From positions 7,440,001-7,504,000 of the forward strand of contig BSYQ01000001.1 in the NCBI GenBank assembly GCA_030272585.1: 64,000 bases of DNA, in the 5' to 3' direction. This document shows, in pieces, positions 1 to 12,900 of this stretch (positions are counted from its first letter, which is position 1; the number at the start of each line of letters is the position of its first letter). Origin of the DNA: Bryopsis sp. KO-2023 (Eukaryota; Chlorophyta; Ulvophyceae; Bryopsidales; Bryopsidaceae). The position numbers and the translations under genes are program-made. The notes below the pieces were generated by a model. The model was given only the letters and a program-made list of their open reading frames with translations, did no database searches and was not told the DNA's origin.

Positions 1-464
1 CACAACTGCACCACCCCTAGGTTCCTAGACTCTTTTTGCTCGGTGGTGTTTGACGATACCTTGTATTCTAGAGTTTGGCCATGTAGAAAGCCAGATGCAA
101 TTGTGTGGTACTCAGATTTCTATTTGAAATTCATGGTTTCACTGGAGACAATGTCTCCTATGTTTACCTTGGCTCTCCACTATGTACTCTGTTTCACTGG
201 CTGTTTCTTTATCAGTCCATTCTTTTGTACGATTTCATGGGAGGCGTCCAGATTATCGACCTCAATTCAATGGACCTGTTTATCTTAGGTCTCTTCACTG
301 CCTTCCCTGACCCATATCAGCTCATTTGGAAAAATGTGGTGTGCTGCAGTACTAAGCAATACTGTATCAGCACAGTTCTGGAAAAGTTTCATTCGCAGTG
401 CAGAGCAGTTGAAAGTTGGCATTGGGGGGGAGATCGTTGTGAAATGACCCTCCATAGGTCATTA
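1..464. other. upstream region of the alpha/beta hydrolase gene
   Basis: No coding exon is convincing here. A reading frame open from about 105 runs into the hydrolase first exon, but its upstream residues do not resemble the family. It probably holds the promoter and 5' leader, possibly with the tail of a neighbouring gene. Confidence 0.4.
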
Positions 465-2309
465 ATGATTGGTACGCGCGTTCTGCGAAGCATCTCTGGT
501 CGAATTGGTGTCCGTTCCTGGATGATGGGCAGCGAGGTGCATGCCTACAAACGCACTGTTGAATTGCGGGATGGGTGCAAGATCGCTGTTCATGATTTTG
601 GCGGCGTCGGCCCGCAGTTGGTGATTCTGCACGCAAATGGATTTCACGCCTGGGCGTATGTCCCGATGGTGGGGAACGTTCACGAGAAACGCCTGTTCAG
701 AACTGGGGTGCTCTGGGCATTGCCTGATACGTGTCAATATATCCATGTCATCTATTCCTGCCTGTGCTAGATCCTTCACTTGAGAGAATCGTTTCGGTGC
801 TATGGGATCGACCTGAGGGCTGCAGGGGATTCAGACAGAGGCACTGTACCTCTTGTACCGAAGGAATTTGGGCATGATGTGATCGAAATCATTGACAAAC
901 TACGCATGCGTGGTGAGATGTTTGCATTGTCTTGTTCAGGTGTCGTTTCCATGGGATTCATAGTTGTTTGAAGGCAATCGTTTGGAAACGAACACCACCT
1001 ATCGTGTCCCCGTTATTGCCAATGGAAATCTCGATGATCAGGCACCAGTTTTTTTCTGAATGCATCGCGATCCAATTGTAGGATGTTGCGTTTTTGGACA
1101 CTCCTTGGGTGGTGCTTCTGCATTGGTGGCTCAGTCATATGATCCAACTCTCTTCGAAGCGATGTATTTGTATGAAGCTGTTGTAACCTCATCCAAAGAA
1201 AAAGAAGCAGCATACCAGAAAGGTGAGGCTTTTTGTCCCCACCCAGTCAGTTTTAACTGGAGGATGTGTTCTTGCTCCCTACATTTTGATTTCGAGGGCA
1301 ATGTATCATGGTATTGTCATGTACAGCTGATCGATTGAACTGATATGGACTCGATGGTGTTGTGCAGAAAGCCCTGCACAAAAGTTGGCCGAGATGGCAT
1401 TGCGCAGAAAGAATGCATTCGCATCAGCCCAAGAGGCTGTGAGCCATCTTTCCAAGAAGCCTCCCTTTTCCAGATTTCATGACCTGGCTTTGCAGCATTA
1501 CGTTGGCCATGGACTTCTCAGGCCCAAGGGTGATTTTCTGTGTCATGCTGCTGACTAGATCTCAAAGTTTTTTGAGGGAAATTGGCTCAATTTTGATTTG
1601 ATGTCCTCACTCAACCTCAAACCGTACATTGGTCCCATGCGAAAGCAAAGTACATCGATTGTTGTTTCAGTTTCTAGGCACTCTGCCATAAAAGTAAGAC
1701 TCAGCTCCACCAAGCAACCGATCGCATTCAAACCCAATCAGTCGGCCATCAGTTTTCAAGCAGAGAAATCGGTTTTCTTGGGAAATGGATTTTCCAAGCT
1801 GATGTTGTTTGTTTTTTGTTGTAGGGTCAGAGGTGATGTCGTGGAAGTGCGATGTGAAGGATGAGGCAGAAATATTTCGAACTTTCACTCCTATGTTCAC
1901 AGACAGTGCCAAATTCGATCGTCCGATGTCGATCGCTAGAGGAACGGTGGCAGTGGGAGCCCATGCACATCTGCAAGAAGCTGCAGGTGCAATGGCAGCG
2001 ATGATACCCTCTGCAGAACTAAAAGAGTGAGTTTCCATTTTCTACCCCATGCTTGGTTTGCTTTGTATTGGATTGGCTCTGCTTTGATGGGCTGTGATGG
2101 GAAAAAGGGGGGGGGGGGGGGCATTATCCGGAGGCGATTTATCTTTATTGAACAGTGGCTGACATGCTGTAATCATTTGCTTGGCAAGTTTCGAAGGTCT
2201 GGGACATCTGGGGCCTTTTGAAGATCCTGAGGCAGTCGCTAGGAGTGTGTTGGAGTTCTTCTCCAAGTTGGATCGGCAAAAGCAATATAGAGAGCACAGC
2301 AGATTGTAA
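465..2309 (+). CDS. alpha/beta-hydrolase fold protein, probably mitochondrial
   Basis: Six exons (465-668, 771-912, 1082-1222, 1368-1529, 1825-2026, 2189-2309) join in phase to about 323 residues ending at TAA. The nucleophile elbow GHSLGG puts Ser at about residue 123. The C-terminal catalytic His lies in GHLGPFEDPEAVA (about 290). An oxyanion-type HANGFHAW segment and the FRCYGIDLRAAGDS segment are typical of soluble alpha/beta hydrolases. The first residues (MIGTRVLRSISGRIGVR) are Arg-rich without acids, as in a mitochondrial presequence. If the signal is not used, translation could start at the ATG pair at 522/525. Substrate unknown; esterase, epoxide hydrolase and C-C hydrolase cannot be separated by sight. 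The catalytic acid was not assigned. Fold is clear, start is inferred. Confidence 0.85.
2095..2130 (+). repeat. poly-G tract in intron
   Basis: An uninterrupted run of about 15 G lies in the last intron of the hydrolase gene. Such runs recur across the window (near 8151, 9169, 43225, 54401 and 59297). Confidence 0.9.
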
Positions 2310-2710
2310 TGCTGGCGAAAAGCAGGATTTGTTTTGGAATCTGGAATCTGGAGTTTTTTTTTTTGATATATGTCCCTGCATCTCACGTGCAGCAAGTAGT
2401 TTGGCAAGTGTGGATCTGTATTTGTGAAAGTCTTGTTTCGTTGGAAAAAGCATCTCTGGCTGGAGCAAGAAAGGCTGAGTGCAAGCATATAGAGCACGTG
2501 CTTCTGTTCGCGGCCGATCACCGGATTCGCTGTGGAACACCACAAAATCAGGCCCAGGCGCTTTCAAAGCGTGATTGAGCAGTGGAACTGCCACTTGGGT
2601 CACTCTTGCTTATCTCCCCATCCATCTCGACCCTGATTCGTGGTCAGAGACGTCAAGACCGGCTGACGACTCCGGCCGCCCGATCCATGTGCCGTCTCTT
2701 TCACAGGAGC
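2310..2710. promoter_or_regulatory. spacer between hydrolase and DOMON/b561 genes
   Basis: About 400 bp between two genes on the same strand, so it must hold the hydrolase 3' end and the promoter of the next gene. No TATA box or poly-A signal was identified with confidence. Confidence 0.4.
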
Positions 2711-2770
2711 ATGGATCGCAAAGCGCTCATCGTCCTGGCTGTACTTGCATACGTCAGCGAAGTCGGCGGC
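2711..2770 (+). other. signal peptide coding segment
   Basis: The first 20 codons give a basic start (MDRK), a hydrophobic core (ALIVLAVLAY) and a small-residue end (SEVGG) just before His. An upstream in-frame ATG at 2687 would add eight residues without removing the signal. Exact cleavage decides whether His is the mature N-terminus, as copper-brace enzymes need. Confidence 0.7.
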
Positions 2771-5700
2771 CACATCACGTTGAATTACCCACCGCCTCGA
2801 TCTCCTCTCGGTCAGTACCTCACCCGATTCACCACGGCCCAGTTTTCTGTGTGGGGTTGGATTTGAGCGTACAGGAAACACATTCTCTGCACTGGCGATG
2901 TGTAGATTTCCTGGACAATGTGAGGACGGCGGGGCTATGCGGGGAAGAGCAATCTGTTGCATTCAGCGACTCACATCTTTGGAGGAGGCCCGCAGTGTCT
3001 GATCCTCCAATCACTGAAGTGAAGGCCGCCAGCGAGTTGTCTGTTTCATGGTAAATAGATGTCCCAATTCCCCCCCCCCCACCCCCCACCCCTTCCAACC
3101 AACGAATTCCAAGAAAAAGAATGGAAAGTATTGATCAAAAGAAAGTCGAAACTCTCATCACCACATCGACTGGCTCATAAGAATCTGATCGTTAGTTCTG
3201 GCATTCGTCAGGAATCTGCATTATCCTCACCAAGGTGGATGGGCAATTGAATTATACAATGTCGTCGATGCCAACACTACCGAATTAGTGGCAGCATGGA
3301 ACAATCTCCTGTGCACAGCAGACGGCATTCAAAGGTAAAAATTCAGAGTTCTCACATCCACCCCTCCTTCACCCCCATCAAATTCAAAAAAAATAGTAGA
3401 TTTCGATGATTCGAAATCTGATCATCGGAAGATGCTTGCAAACCTGCACCATGTCTGCGAACCAGAAAAAACAAACAAACAGAATAACACAGAACGTTTG
3501 CAGGGCAGATCGCCTCCCACATCTGTGAGGTCGGGATCTGTTGCTTGCTGGTCCATCAGGACTTCATGAACTCACTGTATCCTGTTTTTTTATTATGCGT
3601 GAACTGAAACTTGCAGTATTTGGAGATTGTAACATCTGTTGCACATGGTCGTTTCCCATCGTAAATCTTGGGTGGCTTTGGCATTTTTGCGTGGCCACAG
3701 AGGAACTGCCGGTCATTCATTACAAAGCATTACTAATTCTTCTTTTCTTTTCTCTTTTTTCTCAGATCAGCAACGATTCAGCTCCCGAACATGACCTGCG
3801 ACAGCTGCTTTTTGAGATTCCTCCGTGAGGCAGGGGAATGGGGTGCTGGATATCGTTTCCACAGTTGTGCAAGCATCAACATCACCGAGACGGCAGATGA
3901 GTGTCAAGGCTGCTCTGGACATGGGACGTGCCAGGTAGACACCTCGGCGAGCAAAATCTCTGCTTTGATTTGAAAAAAAGTCCATACCTTTTCGCTTTTT
4001 GCAGTGATGTGTATTCCTCTGTACGCTTGGTATGCGATGAGCTCTTTTATCCGTTCAGGTGTTAGTTTTGAAAACGTATTTGACCTCATTTGCAATGCAT
4101 TTTTCAATGTGGTATTTCTTCTTTCCTTGGAAAAATAATGCCAGCGCATGGCTACATTGGAAGCGTCAATTATTGACGGATTGTCATATGTAGCTACAAA
4201 TCATTAAGTATCTTTTTGTTTTCAATGCACAAGATTATGATTTGATAAACATGAGATTGTTGATTTTGTGGTTTTCAGGATGGGGCATGTGTGTGCGACA
4301 ACAGCGAAGAAACTGGATTTTGGGAGGGTGTGTATTGTGAGCGGGAAAACGAATGCGATGAGGACAGTCATTGTGGAGTTTATGGGAAATGTGTCGACAC
4401 TCAGGTAGGTTTTCAAATAAAGAAAAAGTATTTGTTCTTCCCCCACCGTTTTTTTTTTCATTGCGTTTTGGAGTTCCACTGATGATGTCTTACATTAGCA
4501 CACCTGGGGTTGGGATTTTACTTTTCAATTTTTTCTCAAAAAAAACACTGTCGATTGCCCTTGAATCTGTCATACGTTTTCTTTTTCTGATAAAAAATGA
4601 GATCCCCACCAGTCAGTTTCCACCTTTATTTTTTATTCCAGTCAAATTATCAACATGCTTCTGACTGAATGCTGTTAATATTTTTCTGATAGGGTACCAC
4701 TCCTCCCCGAAAGCAGTGTTACTGTAAAGAGGGATTTTTTGGAGTGATGGGCAAGACCCCTGGTGGTATCCCTGTCAGACGATGCACCAGGGCGTCTGAT
4801 CTCGAATTGGGAAATCCAGAAAACTGGGAAAACGAATACACAAACAAGCGCTCTTCAACTCCCGATGGAAAAATGGATGTCTTCTGGAAGGTAAAAACGC
4901 AACTTCACGTTTTTTCTTTTAATGAGTTAAGTGTTTCACACATGGCAAAGACGAAAAAAAAAAATTAAGTTAAATCAAATAAGTGAATAACACCTTGGGG
5001 TCCAGTTGTGCGGAGCCAGGGTGGTTTTGCCATTGCCTTCAAATTGCAAGGAGACAATTTTCATGATTTTTAATAATTTTCATAAATGATGGTTGCCATA
5101 TTGGCTCAGATCGACGATGTCAACGAAAGCCCCGATTGGATCGAATTTGCCCTGAGAGTGAAAACGGACAACTGGGTAGCCGTCGGGTTTCGCCCGACAG
5201 AGATCGCAAATGGTAGGAAAAAAATCGCCCCACCCCAGTTTCCTTTGCAACAAACTTTCATTACCCCTACGTGCCAATTGTTGGACAAATTGCTCGCCGG
5301 AAAAAAGGCTCAGATTATTCATGTCATGTGTTTTACAACAGGTACGGAGGCTGTTCAATGCACTCCAGAGAGTGAGAGTGAGGGCGAGAGCGAAAGTGAA
5401 GGTGGATTGGAGGAGGGGTCAGCAGAGGGACCAGAGTCAACTCCTTCCGAACCCGAGTCCGAAGCAGGGGCTTTTGGATGCCCTTACATGGTGACAGACT
5501 CGTTTCAACTCAGAAACTGCCGTCAAACCCACATGCCAAAAAATAGCCATACTCCCTCCTTGTCCAGTTCATGTAGGATGCTCATTTTTGCATGACAATA
5601 ATAGCAACAGTTTTTTTTTTAGGTTGAGGGAGAACCTCTGAACACCTCTGCAACGCCACTGTACGAATCCAACTACTTGATGTTCATGCCATCCCTGGAG

Positions 5701-8700
5701 CCTGAAGCCCCACCACAGATGCTCACTGGAACCCCGCTGTTCAACTCCAGCATAATTGACTATGACAGCTGCACTGGTGAGGGCGAACCTGAGGGCGAGG
5801 GCGAACCTGGTAGCGAACCAAATGTGGAACCTGAGGGAGAGTCTGAGGATACAGGCAGCGGTACCCCTTGCAACCATACCTACCCTGAAACTGAATCAGA
5901 GGTGGAAACTGATGCTGAAACGGCCCCGATGGTGACCAGTCTTGGGGATTTTTACGGAGAGGGAGCCTGTAGGCATCAAGTGGTGCCAGACACAGCCCAT
6001 GCGATGATCAACCAAGATATAGTTGTGGGTTATGCTCGTTCGGGTTCGTTCCGGGTGGTGGATTCTTTCACCCCGAGTCGGGCCAGGCCGCTTCCTGATG
6101 TGTACTTCGGGGGAAGGGATGATATTTTGGATGCGGTTGGCACGGAATCCGACGATGGCTACACGTTGCTCAAGTACAGGAGAAGTCTGAGGACGGAAGA
6201 TAGCTTTGGCGATTACTGCATTTACGATGTGCGATGAGGGTACATCCATGTGTTTGTTTTTTGTCGAGTTTAGCAAACTTCCAACCTTGTGGCAACGGCT
6301 CAGTTTTTTTTCATTTTGAGAGTTTTCTGGAAAGTGCCGAGAAGTTTGATTGGGTTTAGATGAGTGAAATCTTGCCTGATGTTTTTTTTTGGGGGGGTAG
6401 TGCCATGATGCATCAATGTGGATGGGGTGGTTTTGGCTGACACCTCGTTTTCTTGGCTTTCTTGTGCAGACCACCGGATACACCTTGATCTATGCGTACG
6501 GACAAACCTCACCGAATGTCCAGCACGATGCTCCATCATCCCTGGAAGTGAATTCGGTGAGCGACACCGATTTCTACAAGCCGGACGAGCTCAAATTTCA
6601 CGGGGGTGGAATCAACTGCCAGGGCCAGGCCACCAGCTACGATGGCAGAGGGAGCTTCGGGATGGTCAACTTTTTCAAGGAAGATGGGGACGCTGATTGC
6701 CAGCAGTCGACCCGAGATGGATTCGATTGCATGTTCGAAGTACAGAGCACTGGGTACTTCATCCATTATAGAATACTGCCTGCGGAAACCTCGGGTCGAA
6801 GATTGAAACAGCAAGCTGGTAGAATCAAGATGGCGGGAGAAGCACAGTCCACAGGTCCGTCGAATGGGGAACTCTGGAGTGCTTATCATCGAAAAAAGAA
6901 ATGCGTATAAATGATCACTGAAATATAGGAAGGCCAATGGCAGCCTTCAGAGTTTTTGTCACGAACAACATGGAAAGGTGGTGGGGTGTCTGGTTTTGAC
7001 ACCCCATCTTGTGGAAATCGAATCTCAAGTGTTGAGGACAGCGGTGTGTGTGGATCAGGTTATGCTGCTCTAGCTTTCAGTCCTCGTGCTGGCATGGTTG
7101 GAGCCACTGCTGTGATTGGCAGTGTGACATCGGATGGGGAGGCCACCATCAAGACCTACTACCTGGGGGCCCAGACGACCAGCGGAGTGTCCTCCACCAG
7201 CCCAAACATAGCTTTCGAAATCGAAGATATGAGCGTCGAAGAGACAGCAGATGGTCGAACAATCATCGAGTTCACAAGGTGGGCAATCATCTATACCTGT
7301 GTTAGATTCTTCTTTCTCCCAGGAAAAAATAAAAAAAAAGTTTATGAAGGAGTTGAAATCAATGGCTTTTACCAGTGAAGAATAGAACTTTTGAGTTTTT
7401 GTTTCAGTCTTTGTAAACGAATGTTTTTTCGAACAAGCAATCGAACAAAAAATTGATTTGCATTGGTACAGACGACAAAAAAATTGGAACAGATTTTTCA
7501 TGCTGTGGGCAGTTTTCTTCAATGTGTGTGTCGCACCATCAGAAACAAGAAAGATCGTTTTGTTTTGGTTTTGATGGGGTTTTAATGAACTGTTTTTATG
7601 GATGCAGAACTTTTGATGATGACTTCAAGGTCACGGACGAACACAACGTATTGGTAGCCTGGTCGAACAGCGAAACCCCACAAAACCACAGGAGCAATCG
7701 TGCACTCATCGTATTCACACCAGGGAACACCCCGGTTGCCGTGAATGTATCCATCGAGGAAATCAAAAGGTTTCACACCATTCACGGCACTTTGATGATC
7801 ATCGGCTGGGGGGTGCTGCTCCCTCTCGGGGTGGTCATTGCGAGAGGGTTCAGGGACAGAGACCCCCTCTGGTTTCAGCTTCACAGAGGAATTCAGATGT
7901 TTGGAATTTCTCTGGCGTTTGTCGCTTGGGTCATCGCGATGGTGAAGTTCGAAACCCCTAAGGAGTTGCATCACAGGTTCGCAGGATCCACTTTCAGCAA
8001 AAAGCAAAAACGTGTGAAAAATACACACATTTCTGACAAAAAACATGGTTGGCACTACCATTCCCTGTTGCTGGTGCATCAATTCGCTAAAATTAGTTTT
8101 TTCCTGCTGGGATTTCAAAGTCATTCCACCTGCTCTTTGTTTTTGGAAAAGGGGGGGGGGATGAGTAAACTTATTATTTTTGGGGGGAAGAAATCTTATC
8201 TGATCGAAAATTTGATTTTCTCATTTCTTTTTCCAGGCCACTTGGATATACAGTAATGGCTATCGGACTGTTTCAGCCGTTGAACGCTTTCATCAGACCG
8301 CACAAGGGAACCACATTCAGATGCGTCTGGGAGTGGATTCATCTGGGACTGGGAAGATCGGCACTCATATTGTCGGTGGTCACCATCTTCTATGGCTTGG
8401 ATCGGGTCGATGAACTCTATGCCACAGGAGTGAAATATACAGTGATCTATGCTGTCATCGTCGCTGTTATGACCATGGTGAGGTTACTTTTTCTCATTGC
8501 ATTTTGTTGTTTTTTTCCGGCCATTATGCCTTTTCTGTGTCTCCTGTGCATCTAGAAAAAGGAAAATTTTTGCTGCACCCTAAGCGAGTTTCAAACAGTT
8601 TTTTACTAGGTTATATAGTAAAATTAGTGAATAAAATAAAAATAAATTATCAAAGCTGAAATTTTCATTGGGTTCGATAATAATTCAACTGGCTATTCCA

Positions 8701-9030
8701 GAAAATTTGAAGATTTCTCGAGCTGTAATTCATTTTTATTAAAAAAAAAAGCAAACAACAACAAACTTAAGTATTCGACTCAGAAATCGAACAAAACCCC
8801 ACATGTCAAGCTTCCCTAGAGTGCTGCCCACTGAACATTATTTTGTTTTTCCTTCGTCTTTTTTTTTCCAGCTCTACATCTGTGCTGAATATCGCCGAGT
8901 AGCGGATTCAAGAAACGCCGACGAGTCTGCTGCTTACAATGGCCCAGAACATCAATCTGACAAAGAACCTCCCTCCATTGAGCTCAAAAAACTGACAGAA
9001 GACGATGAGGCCTCACAAGACAAAGTCTAA
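2711..9030 (+). CDS. secreted N-terminal-His (LPMO/BIM1-like) + EGF + DOMON + DOMON + cytochrome b561 fusion
   Basis: Fifteen exons: 2711-2810, 2906-3050, 3212-3334, 3504-3524, 3766-3934, 4279-4404, 4693-4890, 5110-5212, 5342-5490, 5623-6228, 6470-6854, 6933-7278, 7608-7976, 8237-8477, 8872-9030; they sum to 1079 codons plus stop. Residues 1-20 are a signal peptide whose likely cleavage leaves His at the mature N-terminus (HITLNYPPPR). Residues 21-172 resemble copper-brace proteins (FLDNVRTAGLCG, HYPHQGGW, QLPNMTCDSC). Two EGF-like modules follow (about 173-260), then DOMON1 (about 285-580) split by a Glu/Ser/Pro/Gly insert. DOMON2 (about 600-860) contains GYAALAFSPRAGMVGA. A cytochrome b561 domain (about 880-1045) has candidate haem His near 883, 916, 945/946 and 982. 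The tail is cytosolic and acidic. DOMON-b561 proteins move electrons across membranes; feeding them to the N-terminal domain is inference. The exon 11/12 junction could instead be 6904/6929. Confidence 0.8.
3504..3524 (+). other. 21-nt microexon of the DOMON/b561 gene
   Basis: Bounded by TTTGCAG and GTGAGG. It keeps the frame (phase 2 in, phase 2 out) and joins the Trp-rich exon before it to the one starting LSATIQLPNM. Skipping it would remove seven residues without a frameshift. Confidence 0.6.
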
Positions 9031-9959
9031 CTCGTCAAATTTGTTTTTCATAGACTGGATCGGACTAGTCACAGTTCTTAAACAAAGTTTTTCTCTTGGA
9101 GGGCAGCCTGGGTTGGGAGGAGGGGGGGAAGGGATGAGGCAACCTCTTTCTTTTTTGGATGGTGGTGGGGGGGGGGGGGGGAAGTGAGATTTTCAATCAG
9201 AGGGAAAAGGTGGTCGGGAGGTGACCATTTGGCTTGTAAAAATGTTCAGAGTTGTCTGGTGGAGTTGTCCAATTTATTGATTGCATTACATCACAATATT
9301 CGTCTTTGATCTCAATTTTTTTCCCATCAATTTATCAATTTCTGTGAAAGCTGATTTTAGGCACACACATGAAGGGGTGGGCCACCAAAAAAACCCAAAC
9401 CCGAATCTCTCCTCTGCCAAGCAGGGTTGTTCCGTTGTGCCTCCATTACACTGGTCCCGTGCCGGTTAACAGTAATTTTTGGTAATGCTGCCCCCCTGAC
9501 TCACCCCTGAAAATCAAGAGTCTGTGCTCGGTTATGTTACACGCCAGGATACTGTTCGCCCGCATACGTAGTGAAAGGCGATCCAAAGCGTGAAATTCGT
9601 CTTCCAGGGGGCGAAAGATCCCTGGCACGACAAACAGGAAAATTAGTGGGCAGGGACACGACGACTCTTCATTCCATAAGCGTCCAGTCAAAAGCGCCAA
9701 AGTCCGTCTCTCCACACACCCAGGGGATGATTGAGACTGTTGTCATTGTTCCAATTTTGGGGTGGGTTTAGGTATTCTGTACTTCCGCAGGAATAGTGAA
9801 GCTCCCTCAACGCAACTCGACACGGTCCTGCCACAGGGATGTCTGGCCTTCGATAGCTTTGGCGCCTGTTCTTGTAAATAGACGAGTTCTTTGAGAAGGT
9901 TTGACGACTTCGGTTGGGGTTTCATTGGTGGTTTCCCTTGTGTCGGGGCTGATTAAGAA
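9031..9959. other. spacer between the b561 and RING genes
   Basis: Contains a poly-G run near 9169-9181 and T-rich stretches. No supported exon. Short frames near 9281 and 9571 lack family signals. The distal part probably carries the RING gene promoter. Confidence 0.4.
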
Positions 9960-12900
9960 ATGCCGGGCGACGAGGGTCCGAGTTGCCAGCAGTTGAGAGA
10001 AAATGAGCAAGGAAAGGGTGTGGGTGGTTCTGAGGAGCTGGAGTCCGACGATGACAGCAAGTAAGTCGGGAGCAAGGCGGGGGTGGATTGTTCGACGTCC
10101 CGTGTTTCGCGCTGTCGCCGAATACAGAAATAGCGGTTTCGGAGGATGTTTTATCTCGCTTCAGAGCAGCCCATGAAAAAGCGTCTGTCACGGTTGACGC
10201 CCGCGACGTTCGCAACTCCATTGATCTCTTCCCCTCTTTTGGGGTTCCTCCCTTCCGCGTGGCGTTCCCCACTCGCTGTGGTTTCTTGTATGTTTTTTGT
10301 CCTCTTACGTTTCGCGTGCAGAGTTTTTTTCGTTTCGGAGGTTGATTCTATCGTTCGCTCGAGCAACGTCGAGATCTTCCTTTGGGTTCTCCCCCACCTC
10401 ACTCTGTGGGAACTGTGGTGTGCAGGCTGCCATGTCTGGGAAAATTGAAGGAAGAGTTGACCTGTTCAATCTGTCTCGACATCTGCGTGAGGCCAAGCAC
10501 GACGCCTTGTGGTGCGTCCCTGCAAAATTCGGAATGGCTGAAACTTATCCTGCAGTTTCGTTCTGTTTTGGTGGTTTGTGTTGTTTTGTTTTATTTTTAG
10601 GTCCTTGTGTTTTGACACCATTCTGGGGTTGGGCACCCCCCCCCTTTTTTTTAGTGATAATAAAAATTAGTGTCAAGAGCTGCTTTCTGCTGCTGGTGTT
10701 TTCTCCCAGGCCATAATTTTTGCAGGAGGTGCTTGCGGGGAGCACTGCAGTATAGCATGAAGTGTCCCAAGTGCAGGGAAATGCTGCCTCCTGGTGAGTC
10801 AAAATTTTCATCCAGCAACACTGCAGCAGCAGCCATTGTGTTTTTTTGCCACATGCTGAATTTTAGATATTTCATTTTGTCGCACTTTATCTGACTATAT
10901 TCAGCTTCAGAACAAGCAATCTGAAATAAAAAACAAAAAACAGATTTTGAAGAATTAGGGATCTCTGGGGTTAGTCATAAGTGGACGGATGAACAGAAAT
11001 TCGTTGATATGTGTGGCTGATGGAGGGTTCTGTGCCAGGTTTTCCTATGAACATAAACACAGTTTTGTGGAACACCATCCAGTTGCTATTCCCAACTGTA
11101 TGCAGTGCCCCAGCTTCCCCTCCAGCTCAGGCTCCAGCTGCGCACAGAATAAGCGACCTTCTTGGATCAGAACAGCTCGAGGCTGAATTGGAGGTCTTGC
11201 AATTGGAGGGAGACAGGTATGATGCTGGATATGTAATAATTTAACACAAAATATATTGTTTTTGTTTCACTGCCAACGTTCTATGATGGTTTGATCCATT
11301 TTGGACGTAATTATGAAGCGTTTGGTCGACTCTTTGCTTTTGGTGTTGGTTCCAGTTTAGCAATGGATGGGTACGAGTCTTTGGATTTCCTCCTGTCCCG
11401 TTTGGACATTGCAGATCCGTATGGCAGACATGGAGCACCACCTCAGCCACAAAATGGAATGCCCTTTAACCCAGTTCAGGGGTCCCCACGTGTTCAGCCA
11501 AACCATCGAGGTATGACCCTATTGTTGCTGTCAAATTCTTCGCGAAAGCATAGCTGATTTGATTTTTGGAGCTGATCCCAGTTGTTTCAATGGGTAGGTC
11601 TCAATATGTTCGAGTGGGATGTTGACGCAGAACATCAAGCCAGGAGGCCTACCTACAGGGAGTTGTTGCTGTATGGCAGCCAGTCGCCAGACATGTACTC
11701 TTCAGCCAGATCTCTTGGGCGTCGGGTAAGTTCGTTTTCTGAAATTTAGCATTGCAGGTAAGTAAATGGACATAGGTTAACGGACAAGGCAGGCAAGTTT
11801 CCTAGAGTTTGATCCGTTGGGTTGATCAGTCTGACTCAGAAAAAAATAATGATCGCATTTTCTAGGGGAACAACAACAATAAGAAAGATATCGACTCTTA
11901 CTCCTGTTTATGGGTGCACTGGACAGTGGCAGCCAAGATATACTCACAGCCGAGGAGGCAATCCTCGTCCAAGCTTCATGGACTCTGCACCCCTCTACCC
12001 AGCAAACGGGATATACGTGCCAGACAGGCGGCACCCCCTCCGAGCCCGTCAAGAGCCATCGGCCTCCTCAGCCCATGAGGGAGCCCTGTCACCCGGCAGC
12101 TCAGTTGAATCTGGCCACGAAACCCGACCCTCTCGCTTCAACCGATCGAATTCGTTCGCCGAGTGGAGGAGCGGAGGTCCCCCCTTGGGACCCCCACCGA
12201 TGCATTCTCATAACGCCCCCCACAGAAACATCTTTTCTCCGTTTCACAGATTTCGAAATCCTGAACCTCATGATTCGCCTCGTGACTCTTTCGGTTCCCC
12301 ATTGTCCGTATCCCCAAATTCGGCCGTCCACAACGGGGAGCTCGATGCTCATCGTTACTTCGACGAGGAGGAATGGCTGGAACTGGCAACCGAATCTGAG
12401 CATTTGGATACCCCTCGTGCACGATCACCCAATTACCCGCCAGGGCCCCTCCCCCCCCTTCCGCGAATCGAGATCGTCGGTAGCTATGTGGGTGCAGAGG
12501 ACAGGGAAAACGTTGGTCGAAATGGGGTGGAAGAACGAGAAACCATCGATCTGGCTGAATACCAACTTATCGAGGGCATTGATGGTCCGAGAATCATTCC
12601 GAGGAGGCACAGGGGGGAGGAAGGGATGATGAGGGCGTCGGGTCCAAGCAGCCCGGCTCGTGATCTATCCCCTCGTTCGCAAGCTGATATCCAAAGACTG
12701 TTGTTGATGAGACCGGTGGAACATGCGAGCTATCATGACTGGCCCCCCTCGCTCGACAGGGACCGTGAGTATTTGATGTCGTTGCTTCATGATGGTGGAG
12801 GTCGAGGGGGTGGAGAGGGAAATGGATCGATGCCGTCTGGACGGGGTGGCCACAGGGAAAACAGGGGCGTACGAGAGCCGAGGTACGGTTCGGTACTGGG

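Noticed and set aside
10100-10450. ORFs overlapping the first RING intron
   Set aside because: They lie in the intron between 10061 and 10425 and only become RING-like after the acceptor at 10425.
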